DNA of 61,836 nucleotides from Agrococcus sp. KRD186 (GTDB taxonomy: Bacteria > Actinomycetota > Actinomycetes > Actinomycetales > Microbacteriaceae): contig NZ_JABFAP010000001.1 of the NCBI RefSeq assembly GCF_017168255.1, positions 2,179,847 through 2,241,682 of the forward strand. The letters run 5' to 3'. Positions 17,292 through 26,563 of the stretch are shown here, piece by piece. The translations under genes and the position numbers were made by a program. The notes beneath the pieces are model-generated. The model did no database searches. It had not been told where the DNA came from and was given only the letters and a program-made list of their open reading frames with translations. Position 1 is the stretch's first letter. Each line of letters starts with the position of its first letter.

Positions 17292-18668
17292 TCAGGCGCA
17301 GCACGAGGTCGGCAACTCGTTGCGAAAGAGATTCGCGGTCAGGCGGATGCCTTCGGCCATGGTGAGGTACGGCGCCCAGATGTCCGCGAGCTGCGTGACG
17401 GTGAATCCCGCGGTGATCGCGTAGGTCGCCGCCAGCATCATCTCACCGGCTGTCTCGGCCAGGGCGTGGACGCCGAGGACCTTGCCGCTGTCAGCGTCGG
17501 CGACGATCTTGATGCCTCCGCGGGTGTCGTGGTTGGCGATGGCTCGAGGCACGTCCGCCAGGCTGAGGTACCGACAGGCGCACCGATGGCCCGCCGCGAT
17601 CGCTTGGGCTTCGGTGAGCCCAGCGGAAGCGAGCTGTGGTGACGTGAACAGCACTTGCGGAAGACCGGTGTAGTCGACGCGATCACCATGGCCCAGCGCG
17701 TTGCGCGCCGCGACCCTGCCGGCCATCGCCGCGACGTAGACATACTGCGGCGCAGCGGTGACATCGCCCGCGGCGAACACGCCCGGGTTCGTCGTCCGCT
17801 GCCGATCGTCGACGCGGATGAAGCCGCGGTCATCGGTCGCAATGCCTGCAGCGACGAGATCGAGCTGGTCGCTGCGAGGCACGCGCCCGGTCGCGACGAG
17901 GACGCGTTCTGCGACGACGGTGCTGCCCGCGCGAGTGCCTACCTCCACTGCGCCGTCTCGCTGCGCGATGCTGACTGCGCGATCGTCCACGACGGCGATG
18001 CCCTCTGAGCGGAAGCAATCGCGAAGCTCGGACGCGAGCTCGGGTTCGGCGTGCGGGGCCAGCCGCCCGACGATCGACACGGCGACTCCCAGACGAGCGA
18101 AGAGCTGAGCCTGCTCCATCCCGACGTGGCCGCCGCCGATCACGATCAGCGAGGCGGGGAGCTCGGTGAGCTCCATCGCCGTGGTGGAGGTGAGATAGTC
18201 GACGTCCTCGATGCCCGGGAGCGCGGGAATGTGCGGAGCTGCGCCGGTCGCGATGAGATACGAGCTGGCGCGAAGCGGCTGCCCGTCGACCAGCAGCGTG
18301 CCCGGGTCTGCGAACGTCGCTGTTCCATGGAGGACGCCGAAGCCGTACGCGTCGGCGATGTCGGCGTACTTCGTCTGGCGGAGGACGCCGACCAGCTCGT
18401 CCTTCTGCTGCACGAGTGTGCTGACATCCACCACCGAGGCCGAGGTCGGTGCGCCGGGGAACGGACTCGCGAGTGCGGCATGGCGCGCATGCGCGGCAGC
18501 GAGCAGTGTCTTCGAGGGCACGCAGCCGACGTTCACGCAGGTGCCGCCCAGGACGCCCGACTCGATCGCGACCACGCTCGCTCCTTCGAGCCGAGCATGG
18601 ATCGCCGCGGACATCGCTGCCCCGCCCGTGCCGATCACCGCCAAGTCGAGTGCGTTGCCATCAGTCAT
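17292..18668 (-). CDS. merA: Mercuric reductase (MerA-type flavoprotein)
   Basis: A 458-residue pyridine-nucleotide disulfide oxidoreductase. GTGGAAMSAAIHARLEG binds FAD, and GGTCVNVGCVPSK holds the redox Cys pair exactly as in MerA. VIGGGHVGMEQAQLFARLG binds NADPH and TNPGVFAAGDV is the second FAD motif. The C-terminus has the vicinal Cys pair (TSCCA) that hands Hg2+ to the active site. There is no N-terminal HMA domain. It reduces Hg2+ to volatile Hg0 in the cytoplasm. The ATG at 18668 follows GGAGGAG. It is divergent from merR; no merT, merP or merB is visible. Confidence 0.88.
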   Translation of the reverse strand: MTDGNALDLAVIGTGGAAMSAAIHARLEGASVVAIESGVLGGTCVNVGCVPSKTLLAAAHARHAALASPFPGAPTSASVVDVSTLVQQKDELVGVLRQTKYADIADAYGFGVLHGTATFADPGTLLVDGQPLRASSYLIATGAAPHIPALPGIEDVDYLTSTTAMELTELPASLIVIGGGHVGMEQAQLFARLGVAVSIVGRLAPHAEPELASELRDCFRSEGIAVVDDRAVSIAQRDGAVEVGTRAGSTVVAERVLVATGRVPRSDQLDLVAAGIATDDRGFIRVDDRQRTTNPGVFAAGDVTAAPQYVYVAAMAGRVAARNALGHGDRVDYTGLPQVLFTSPQLASAGLTEAQAIAAGHRCACRYLSLADVPRAIANHDTRGGIKIVADADSGKVLGVHALAETAGEMMLAATYAITAGFTVTQLADIWAPYLTMAEGIRLTANLFRNELPTSCCA

Positions 18669-18720
18669 CGCCGTCTCCTCCGCATCCCGACCGCCCGTGT
18701 GCGGCCCATCCGCCAGCATG

Positions 18721-18744
18721 GACCTTGAAGTAAGGTTGAAGGTC
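18721..18744. promoter_or_regulatory. MerR-type operator between merA and merR
   Basis: GACCTT-N12-AAGGTC, with the AAGTAAGG core also seen in classic mer operators, lies midway between the divergent genes. MerR proteins bind such sites inside an over-long promoter spacer. The assignment to the adjacent MerR is inferred from position. Confidence 0.6.
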
Positions 18745-18767
18745 AAGGACGTCGCCGGAGGTGCAGG

Positions 18768-19157
18768 ATGCGGATAGGAGAGCTCGCAGCGAGGACGCGG
18801 ATGGCGCCGTCGACGCTGCGGTACTACGAGCAGCGCGGACTGCTGCGCCCACCCGAGCGCACACCGGCGGGGTACCGCAGCTACGGCGACGAGGCAGAGC
18901 AACGCCTGGAGTTCATCGAGCGGGCTCGCGCCGCCGGACTCACGCTCACGCGGATCGCGCAGATCCTCGACATCCGCGACTCAGGCGCTTCTCCGTGCGC
19001 GCATGTACAGGGTCTCCTCGATCGCCGAATCGTCGAGATCGATGAGCAGCTGGCGCAACTCGCGCTGCTGCGGGCGAGCATCGCCGAACTCAGCGTCCGC
19101 GCGGAACAGGTGCCGGCGGAGGCGTGCACACCTGCGTCGATCTGCAGCTACCTCTGA
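18768..19157 (+). CDS. merR: MerR-family regulator, mercury-type
   Basis: A 129-residue MerR protein with the winged-helix start MRIGELAARTRMAPSTLRYYEQRGLL, a dimerisation helix, and Cys residues in the right places for thiolate metal binding: SPCAHV at about residue 82 and the EACTPASICSYL tail at about residues 121 and 126. This pattern matches Hg(II)-sensing MerR better than CueR. It is divergent from merA over a shared operator and should repress it without mercury and activate it with mercury. Confidence 0.85.
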   Translation: MRIGELAARTRMAPSTLRYYEQRGLLRPPERTPAGYRSYGDEAEQRLEFIERARAAGLTLTRIAQILDIRDSGASPCAHVQGLLDRRIVEIDEQLAQLALLRASIAELSVRAEQVPAEACTPASICSYL

Positions 19158-19246
19158 CACTCGCCGGGCTCACCCCTGCGAGCGCGGCAGCCCAGCACCC
19201 GGCCATCCCGTTTGCACGAGGCGCTGGCGCGCCGTAGTGTATTCCT

Positions 19247-19279
19247 GAACGATCGGTCACTAATTCGGTGACCGATCGG
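19247..19279 (+). promoter_or_regulatory. PaaR-type operator upstream of the paaJ operon
   Basis: A perfect 11-bp inverted repeat, CGATCGGTCAC - TAATTCG - GTGACCGATCG (19250-19278), lies 33 bases before the thiolase start. Bases 19247-19267 match 20 of 21 bases upstream of paaA at 36626-36646. TAGTGT at 19235 may be the -10 box. The TetR protein encoded at 34076-34696 is the likely ligand. Confidence 0.75.
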
Positions 19280-19311
19280 GAGCATCACAGCGTCGCGGAG
19301 TCAGGAGTCCC

Positions 19312-20496
<1,185 letters not shown>

Positions 20497-20512
20497 GCGC
20501 CCCGGCTCGAAT

Positions 20513-20577
20513 TCTCAACGTGTCAGGTGCATGCTTGCCGCGATATATGCGCCAAACGACCGCCTCACACGTTGAGA
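20513..20577. repeat. 65-bp palindromic repeat, copy 1
   Basis: Starts TCTCAACGTGT and ends ACACGTTGAGA, a perfect 11-bp terminal inverted repeat around a partly paired core. A second copy of the same length with the same ends lies at 45560-45624. It fills the gap between the thiolase and hydratase genes and would form a hairpin in the operon transcript. Confidence 0.8.
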
Positions 20578-20590
20578 TCGGGGCGGGGCG

Positions 20591-21397
20591 ATGAGCGCCA
20601 CGCTGCGCGTCGAGGAGCACGACACGCACGTACTCGCCACGCTCGACCGGCCTGAGAAGCGCAACGCCATCGACCAGGAGCTGGTCGACGCGCTGCACGC
20701 CCTCTGCGCCCGGCTCGAGGTCGAGCGCCGCACGCTGGTGCTGACCGGCGCCGGCGGCTCCTTCGCCGCCGGCGCCGACATCGCGCAGCTGCGCGAGCGC
20801 CGTGCCGCCGACGCGCTCGAGGGCATCAACACCCGTTGCTTCCAGCGCATCCGCGCCCTGCCGATGCCCGTGATCTCCGTGCTCGACGGCTACGCGCTCG
20901 GTGGCGGCGCGGAGCTCGCCTACGCCGCCGACATCCGCATCGGCACCCCGACGCTCAAGATCGGCAACCCCGAGACGGGCCTCGGCATCATCGCTGCCGC
21001 CGGCGCGACCTGGCGGCTGCCGCAGATCGTCGGCGACGCGCTCGCGGCCGAGATGCTGCTCACCGGCCGCATCCTCACCGCCGACGAGGCGCTCGCCGCC
21101 GGCCTCGTGAGCGCCGTGCTCGAACCCGAGGCAGCGCTGGCCCGCGCGACCGAGCTGGCCGAGCGCATCGCCACGCTCGACCCGGCCGCCACGCAGGCGA
21201 CGAAGCGCGCGCTGCTGGCCCCCGCGAGCGCCCACCCGGCGATCGAGCTGAGCGAGCAGTCGGTGCTGTTCGAGAGCGACGAGAAGCAGCGCCGCATGAC
21301 CGAGTTCCTCGAGCGGCGCAGCCGCTCGACCGCAGACGACACCGAGCGGCGCAGCCGCTCGACCGCAGACAGCACCGAGCGGAAGAGCCAGCGATGA
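20591..21397 (+). CDS. paaF: Enoyl-CoA hydratase, phenylacetate pathway
   Basis: A 268-residue crotonase. The oxyanion-hole segments are GGSFAAGADIAQL (about residue 57) and DGYALGGGAELAYAADIRIG (about 100). It should hydrate 2,3-dehydroadipyl-CoA in phenylacetate catabolism. After the usual crotonase end the protein carries a tail made of an 11-residue repeat (ERRSRSTADDT, ERRSRSTADST), which comes from a 33-bp tandem repeat in the DNA. The stop overlaps the next start as ATGA. Assignment to PaaF, as opposed to another EchA, comes from operon context. Confidence 0.82.
   Translation: MSATLRVEEHDTHVLATLDRPEKRNAIDQELVDALHALCARLEVERRTLVLTGAGGSFAAGADIAQLRERRAADALEGINTRCFQRIRALPMPVISVLDGYALGGGAELAYAADIRIGTPTLKIGNPETGLGIIAAAGATWRLPQIVGDALAAEMLLTGRILTADEALAAGLVSAVLEPEAALARATELAERIATLDPAATQATKRALLAPASAHPAIELSEQSVLFESDEKQRRMTEFLERRSRSTADDTERRSRSTADSTERKSQR
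21311..21382 (+). repeat. 33-bp tandem repeat inside the 3' end of the hydratase gene
   Basis: Two 33-bp units (21311-21343 and 21344-21376) plus six bases of a third. Each starts with the small palindrome GAGCGGC-GCA-GCCGCTC followed by GACC. Being a multiple of three, it adds 11-residue blocks in frame. The palindrome resembles the core of the scattered intergenic repeats ending in CTCGACC. Confidence 0.8.
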
Positions 21398-22290
21398 CCG
21401 AGCACACGAGCGCCAGCATCGACGACACCGACGCCGCGGTCGGCGCGGGCGCCCCCGAGCGCGTCGGCGTGCTCGGGGGCGGCCGCATGGGCGCCGGCAT
21501 CGCGCACGCCTTCGTGCTCGCCGGCAGCCAGGTCGTGATCGTCGAGCGCGACGAGGCGGCGGCCGACGCCGCCCGCGAGCGCGTCACCGGGAGCCTGCGC
21601 AGGAGCGTCGAGCGCGGCTGGTCCGAGTCGCTCGTCGAGCTCGAGGGCCGCATGAGCGTCGCCCTCGACGTCGCCGCGTTCGCAGACGCCGGCCTCGTCA
21701 TCGAGGCCGTGCCGGAGGACGAAGGACTGAAGACGGATGCGCTGGCTCGCGTCGAGGCGGTCCTCACCGACCGCGCGGCGCTGGCGAGCAACACCTCCTC
21801 CATCTCCATCGATCGGCTGGCGGCGAGCCTCGCCCGGCCCGAGCGCTTCCTGGGCCTGCACTTCTTCAACCCGGTCCCCGCATCCGCTCTCGTCGAGATC
21901 GTGCTGGGCGAGCAGACGCAGCCCTCGCTCGCGAACGACGCGCGCGCCTGGGTGGAGGCGCTCGGCAAGACGCCCGTCACCGTGCACGACGCCCCGGGCT
22001 TCGCCAGCAGCCGGCTCGGCGTCGCGCTGGGTCTCGAGGCGATCCGCATGGTCGAGGAGGGCGTCGCGAGCCCCGGCGACATCGACGCGGCCATGGAGCT
22101 CGGCTACAAGCACCCGGTGGGTCCGCTGCGCACGACCGACATCGTGGGGCTCGACGTGCGGCTCGGCATCGCCGAGCAGCTGCACGAGCACCTGGGCGAG
22201 CGCTTCGCGCCGCCGCAGCTGCTGCGCGACATGGTCGCCGAGGGCCGCCTCGGCAAGAAGGCCGGCCGCGGCTTCTACGACTGGAACTGA
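21394..22290 (+). CDS. paaH: 3-hydroxyacyl-CoA dehydrogenase, phenylacetate pathway
   Basis: A 298-residue NAD-dependent dehydrogenase. GVLGGGRMGAGIAHAFVLAG is the Rossmann NAD site, ASNTSSISI follows, and LHFFNPVPAS holds the catalytic His. The C-terminal helical domain has GYKHPVGPLRTTDIVGLDVRLGI and GKKAGRGFYDW. It oxidises 3-hydroxyadipyl-CoA to 3-oxoadipyl-CoA, feeding the thiolase at the head of the operon. It overlaps the hydratase by ATGA. Confidence 0.9.
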   Translation: MTEHTSASIDDTDAAVGAGAPERVGVLGGGRMGAGIAHAFVLAGSQVVIVERDEAAADAARERVTGSLRRSVERGWSESLVELEGRMSVALDVAAFADAGLVIEAVPEDEGLKTDALARVEAVLTDRAALASNTSSISIDRLAASLARPERFLGLHFFNPVPASALVEIVLGEQTQPSLANDARAWVEALGKTPVTVHDAPGFASSRLGVALGLEAIRMVEEGVASPGDIDAAMELGYKHPVGPLRTTDIVGLDVRLGIAEQLHEHLGERFAPPQLLRDMVAEGRLGKKAGRGFYDWN

Positions 22291-22293
22291 CGC

Positions 22294-22330
22294 TGGTCGA
22301 GTAGCCGCCGCAGGCGGCGTATCGAGACCA
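22294..22330. repeat. Intergenic inverted repeat TGGTCGAGTAG...TATCGAGACCA
   Basis: A short imperfect palindrome: TGGTCGAGTAGCCGCC, GCA, then GGCGGCGTATCGAGACCA. It lies just after paaH and is mirrored by a second copy at 22356-22390, so the paaH-paaZ gap holds a head-to-head pair like a REP/BIME element. Confidence 0.75.
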
Positions 22331-22355
22331 CCACCGACAATCGAACAGCCAATAT

Positions 22356-22390
22356 TCGTCTCGATACGGCCCTGCGGGCCTACTCGACGA
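22356..22390. repeat. Intergenic inverted repeat, second copy in opposite orientation
   Basis: TCGTCTCGATACGGCC, CTGC, GGGCCTACTCGACGA. Same family as 22294-22330 but reversed, 26 bases before the paaZ start. The pair could form two hairpins or one long one and may thin transcription between paaH and paaZ. Confidence 0.75.
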
Positions 22391-22415
22391 ACGGAACTGA
22401 AGGAGAGGGACGACG

Positions 22416-24488
22416 ATGACCCGACTGCTGCCCAGCTACATCCAGGACTCCTGGTGGGAGCCCGCCGACGCCGCCGACGCCACCGTCGTGCGCGACGCGA
22501 GCACCGGCGACGAGGTCGTGCGCGTCAGCACCGCGGGCCCCGATACCGCCGCCGCGCTCGAGCACGCCCGCACGATCGGGCAGCACAGCCTCGCCCCGCT
22601 CACCTTCCACCAGCGCGCGATCCTGCTGAAGCAGTTCGCGCTCGCGCTCACCGAGCGCAAGGCAGAGCTCTACGAGCTCAGCTATCAGGCGGGCGCGACC
22701 AAGCAGGACTCGTGGGTCGACATCGACGGCGGCATCGGCGTGCTCTTCACCTACTCGTCGAAGGGCCGCCGCGAGATGCCGCAGTCGACGATCTACCTCG
22801 ACGGCCCGGTCGAAGTGCTGTCAAAAGATGGCTCGTTCCTCGCCCGCCACATCTGCACGACGATGCCGGGCGTCGCGGTGCAGATCAACGCCTTCAACTT
22901 CCCCGTCTGGGGCTCGCTCGAGAAGCTCGCGCCCGCGTTCCTCGCCGGCATGCCGACGCTCATCAAGCCCGCCACCCCCACCGGCTTCGTCGCCGAGCAC
23001 ATGGTGCGCATCCTCGCCGAGTCGGGCCTGCTGCCCGCCGGCGCCATCCAGATCGTCAACGGCTCGGCCCGCGACCTCATGGACCACCTGCGCCTCGGCG
23101 ACACCGTCGGCTTCACCGGCAGCGCCTCCACCGCCGACAGCCTGCGCCGCCACGCCGCCGTGCTCGACCGCGGCGTGCGCTTCACCGCCGAGACCGACTC
23201 GATCAACGCATCCGTCCTCGGCCCCGACGCGACCGAGGGCACCCCCGAGTTCGACGCCTTCGTGCGCGGTGTGGTCGCCGAGATGACCTCGAAGGCGGGC
23301 CAGAAGTGCACCGCGATCCGTCGCGCGATCGTGCCGACGGGGATGACGGATGCGGTGGCCGCGGCTGTGCGCGACAGGATCGCCGCGAAGGTGGTCGTCG
23401 GCGACCCGCGCGGCGAGGGCGTCACGATGGGGCCGCTGGCCTCGATCGAGCAGCGCGACGAGGTGCTGCAGCAGCTGATGAAGCTGCGCGAGGGCGGCGG
23501 CCAGATCGTGGTCGGCGGCGAGGCCGGCGAGGTGCGGCTGGCCGACGGCAGCATGGGCCCCGCCGAGGGCGGCGCGTTCCTCGCCCCCACCCTGCTCGCG
23601 TTCGACGACGCGGGGGCGGATGCGCTGCACTCGGTCGAGGCGTTCGGCCCGGTCTCGTCGCTGGTCGAGTACGGCAGCCCCGAGCAGGCCGCCGAGCTGG
23701 TGGCCCGCGGCGGCGGATCGCTCGTCACCTCGGTCGCCTCGCACGACGGCGCGTTCGTCGCGGAGCTGACGCGTCGCATCGCCGCGCACAACGGCCGCAT
23801 CCTGCTGCTCGACCGCGACGACGCGCGCGCCTCCACCGGCCACGGCTCGCCGCTGCCGATGCTCGTGCACGGCGGCCCCGGCCGGGCCGGCGGCGGTGAG
23901 GAGCTCGGCGGCATCCGCTCGGTGCTGCACCACATGCAGCGCACCGCCGTCCAGGGATCGCCCGCGATGCTCACTGCCGTCACGGGTGTCTGGCACACGG
24001 GAGCGCCCGCCTCGACCGAGGGTCCGCATCCGTTCCGGAAGTCGCTGGCAGAGCTGAAGATCGGCGACCAAGTGGTCTCGGAGCGGCGCAAGATCTCGCT
24101 CGAGGACATCGAGCACTTCGCCGAGTTCACCGGCGACACCTTCTACGCCCACATGGATCAGGAAGCCGCCGAGGCGAACCCCTTCTTCCCGGGTCGCGTG
24201 GCCCACGGCTACCTGCTGCTGTCGTTCGCGGCCGGACTGTTCGTCGAGCCGGCGCCGGGCCCCGTGCTGGCGAACACCGGCCTCGACAACCTGCGCTTCT
24301 TGACGCCGGTCTCGCCCGGCGACAGCCTGCGGGTGACGCTGACGGCCAAGCAGATCACGCCGCGCGAGACCGACGACTACGGCGAGGTGCGGTGGGATGC
24401 GGTGCTCACCAACCAGGAGGACGAGACGGTCGCGCAGTACGACCTGCTGACCTATGTGGCGAAGACACAGCCCGCCGTCGCGGCGTAG
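22416..24488 (+). CDS. paaZ: Bifunctional PaaZ: oxepin-CoA hydrolase and 3-oxo-5,6-dehydrosuberyl-CoA semialdehyde dehydrogenase
   Basis: A 690-residue fusion. Residues about 1-525 are an aldehyde dehydrogenase with the base Glu in FTAETDSIN and the nucleophile in GQKCTAIRRAIV. Residues about 545-680 are a MaoC-like hydratase with the hot-dog motif FTGDTFYAHMDQEAAEANPFF then GRVAHGYLLLSF. In the aerobic phenylacetate pathway it opens the oxepin-CoA ring and oxidises the resulting aldehyde. Length and domain order match PaaZ. It is the last gene of the upstream paa operon; its 3' end is overlapped by an antisense ATPase fragment. Confidence 0.93.
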   Translation: MTRLLPSYIQDSWWEPADAADATVVRDASTGDEVVRVSTAGPDTAAALEHARTIGQHSLAPLTFHQRAILLKQFALALTERKAELYELSYQAGATKQDSWVDIDGGIGVLFTYSSKGRREMPQSTIYLDGPVEVLSKDGSFLARHICTTMPGVAVQINAFNFPVWGSLEKLAPAFLAGMPTLIKPATPTGFVAEHMVRILAESGLLPAGAIQIVNGSARDLMDHLRLGDTVGFTGSASTADSLRRHAAVLDRGVRFTAETDSINASVLGPDATEGTPEFDAFVRGVVAEMTSKAGQKCTAIRRAIVPTGMTDAVAAAVRDRIAAKVVVGDPRGEGVTMGPLASIEQRDEVLQQLMKLREGGGQIVVGGEAGEVRLADGSMGPAEGGAFLAPTLLAFDDAGADALHSVEAFGPVSSLVEYGSPEQAAELVARGGGSLVTSVASHDGAFVAELTRRIAAHNGRILLLDRDDARASTGHGSPLPMLVHGGPGRAGGGEELGGIRSVLHHMQRTAVQGSPAMLTAVTGVWHTGAPASTEGPHPFRKSLAELKIGDQVVSERRKISLEDIEHFAEFTGDTFYAHMDQEAAEANPFFPGRVAHGYLLLSFAAGLFVEPAPGPVLANTGLDNLRFLTPVSPGDSLRVTLTAKQITPRETDDYGEVRWDAVLTNQEDETVAQYDLLTYVAKTQPAVAA

Positions 24489-24795
24489 CGCGGTGACGCA
24501 ACAATGCGCTTCTGAGCTGATTGAAGATCGCCACCCGGAATCGATCTTCGTGGTACTTGCTCGCCTCGAGCTCGACGACTTCCCACGACTGTTCCCGAGC
24601 GATCTCGGCGAATCGCGACAGCAGCACGGTCTTTCCGACACCTCTGAGTCCAGTGATGATCATCGACTGATCCGTGCGGCCGCGCTGCAGTCGCTGCAGC
24701 AGCTGTCCGAATGCCGTCAGCTGATCGTCGCGGCCAACGATGAGTTCCGGGATCGCGCCGGCGTTTGCTGTGTAGGGATCCGGGACGGGATCCAT
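24406..24795 (-). pseudogene. Truncated P-loop ATPase, 5' fragment only
   Basis: From the ATG at 24795 the product reads like the N-terminus of large AAA-type ATP-binding proteins: DPYTANAGAIPELIVGRDDQL, then SMIITGLRGVGKTVLLSRFAEIA (Walker A), then a helix up to about residue 95. It then runs into meaningless sequence antisense to paaZ. No Walker B or sensor region follows. The real homology ends near 24510, about 20 bases from the paaZ stop, so the rest of the gene was lost at this junction. It is probably non-functional. Confidence 0.75.
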
Positions 24796-24878
24796 GTCGA
24801 TGTCTTAGTCGGTTTAGCCCAGTTCACAGAGAGGTCATAAACCGTGGTGATCCACGCAGACCCCACCGCCAAGCACCT

Positions 24879-25694
24879 CTATCCCGAGATGACGCCGATC
24901 GACTTGAGCCACAGCATCAGTGGCACCAGCGGCACCGCGAGCAGCGCGATGCAGGCGACGATCAGCGCGCCCTTGGCATTCGGGCTCATCTTCGTGCGCA
25001 GCCCTGCGGCCTGCACCGCCGCGGTGATCGGCCCTCGCACGTCACCGCTCGAGAAGTCGATGTCGACCTTCTTGCCGATGCCCTGCGCATCCGCCCCGAA
25101 CTCGATGCGGCGGGTGCGCTGCATCACGCGACCGCTCGAGCCACGCGCGCTGCCGGCCGCGAACAGCCTCGGCGTGCCGTCTGCGCCGACGCCCGATTCG
25201 ACCTGCACCGCCGAGTCGTTGAGCCGCACCCGGCCATTGCCGCCCGGCAGCACCTCGGTCGTGTAGACGAAGCGCATCGTGCGCAGCGCGGCGGGCGTGA
25301 GGAAGGCGGCGTCGGCGAGATCGGCGGTGACGCGGATGCGCGCGTCCGACGCGGACACGGTGTACGGGGTTCCCTCGAAGCGCGCGGCGATGTCGCCGGC
25401 GAGCTGCTGCCACGACCACGGCTGCGGCGCCCCGGTGGCGGCCCGCGGCACGACGGGCAGCAGGTCGCCCCCGTGCTTGATGCGGATGGCGTCGCGCAGC
25501 ATGATGCTGCCGTAGATCAGCATGGTCGCGGCCACGATCACGATGAGCGGCCCGACGATCCACATTGCGACGCTGCCGGTGATGCCGGCGAAGATCAGCA
25601 CGATGATCGCGGCGGCCGACATGAACACGCCGAAGCCGATGAGGAAGGCGGCGCGGGTCGTCGGGCTCGCGTTGGCGAGGTTCCAGATCATCAT
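24879..25694 (-). CDS. Membrane protein of unknown function
   Basis: A 271-residue protein I do not recognise. Two hydrophobic segments near the N-terminus (about residues 14-38 and 42-68), a soluble middle region of about 150 residues with mixed beta-like sequence, and a last hydrophobic segment near the C-terminus (GALIVACIALLAVPLVPLMLWL). The layout suggests a membrane-tethered domain. It stands alone between the ATPase remnant and the quinone-reductase gene; no function is proposed. Confidence 0.7.
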   Translation of the reverse strand: MMIWNLANASPTTRAAFLIGFGVFMSAAAIIVLIFAGITGSVAMWIVGPLIVIVAATMLIYGSIMLRDAIRIKHGGDLLPVVPRAATGAPQPWSWQQLAGDIAARFEGTPYTVSASDARIRVTADLADAAFLTPAALRTMRFVYTTEVLPGGNGRVRLNDSAVQVESGVGADGTPRLFAAGSARGSSGRVMQRTRRIEFGADAQGIGKKVDIDFSSGDVRGPITAAVQAAGLRTKMSPNAKGALIVACIALLAVPLVPLMLWLKSIGVISG

Positions 25695-25832
25695 GCCGCT
25701 GATCGTGCCGCATCGCGCTGGGATGCATGCTCAGACAGATCCGCGAGGCGTTTGCACGCGGGCTCGGGCTGGTGAGCGCCGCTGGCGCGCTGGCCCAGTC
25801 GCTGCGCGAGGGGGCCAGCGCGTCCGAAGCCT

Positions 25833-26441
25833 CTACACGGCGGTCACCGGCGCCTCCCGCCGAGCCGGGTCAGCGGGCGCCCGCTGCGCATCCCGCTGAC
25901 CGTCGTGCGCGACGAGCTCGAGCCACCCCCGCCGGGTCTCCTCGCTCGACGATCGCACCGGGCCGAGGTACCGCATCCGCAGCGGCTTGATGCCGCAGAG
26001 CCCGAGCGTGCCGCCGCGCAGGGCGGCCAGGCGCGTGCCCGGCAGCACCGGCGCGAGCAGCGCGGGCGTGTCGGCGCTGGCGACGACGCGGCCGCTGCGC
26101 CCGGCCAGCAGCCCCTCGGGCACGCCGTTCGAGCGGTAGCGGTACTCCTGCTGCGGCAGCAGCGCGCGGTCGAGGAAGCCCTTCAGCAGCGCGGGCGTCG
26201 AGCGCCACCACACGGGCGTGACGATGGCGATGTGCGCGGCGTCGTGCAGCGCCGCACGCGCCTCGGCGAGGTCGGGCTCGGTGGGCATGCGCTGCGTGTA
26301 GCCGAAGCGCATGTGCACGTCGAAGTCGAGCTCGCGCAGCGCGAGCACGCGCGCATCGCCGAAGCCCTCGGCGTACGAGCGTGCGAGCGCGGCGGTGAGC
26401 GAGTCGGGGTTCGGATGGGCGTCGATGACGAGGGCGGTCAT
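25833..26441 (-). CDS. NAD(P)H:quinone oxidoreductase, flavodoxin-like (NQO/MdaB type)
   Basis: A 202-residue flavoprotein. ALVIDAHPNPDSLTAALA is the FMN phosphate loop, FDVHMRFGYTQRM follows, and IVTPVWWRSTPALLKGFLDRAL matches the family's YPLWWxxxPAxLKGWxDRV motif. It reduces quinones by two electrons. I chose the ATG at 26441, where the family's first strand begins. It is divergent from a TetR regulator over a palindrome, an arrangement typical of quinone- or electrophile-responsive control. Confidence 0.85.
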   Translation of the reverse strand: MTALVIDAHPNPDSLTAALARSYAEGFGDARVLALRELDFDVHMRFGYTQRMPTEPDLAEARAALHDAAHIAIVTPVWWRSTPALLKGFLDRALLPQQEYRYRSNGVPEGLLAGRSGRVVASADTPALLAPVLPGTRLAALRGGTLGLCGIKPLRMRYLGPVRSSSEETRRGWLELVAHDGQRDAQRAPADPARREAPVTAV

Positions 26442-26520
26442 GGGGGCTCCGTTCGCGGTAGGTGCACGACCGCCGCTGCGGCCGTCATCAAGATGCGGGC
26501 GAGCCGGGCGACCGGCCATC

Positions 26521-26551
26521 TGGACACTGCCCAATATCTTGACGGTGTCCA
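26521..26551. promoter_or_regulatory. Candidate operator/promoter between the quinone reductase and TetR genes
   Basis: TGGACAC - N17 - GTGTCCA is a perfect 7-bp inverted repeat. It overlaps TTGACG (26539-26544), a good -35 element for the TetR gene, and TAGCAT follows at 26560 as a possible -10. It is likely autoregulation by the divergent TetR protein. Confidence 0.5.
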
Positions 26552-26563
26552 CCATGGCGTAGC

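Noticed and set aside
22821-24641. Long minus-strand frames opposite paaZ
   Set aside because: Compositional mirror of the PaaZ codons with no recognisable motif; only the 24510-24795 part has real ATPase similarity.
25727-25990. Plus-strand frame starting MLRQIREAFARGLGLVSAAG
   Set aside because: The first 35 codons are helix-like, but the rest lies antisense to the quinone-reductase gene and is low-complexity. No ribosome site.
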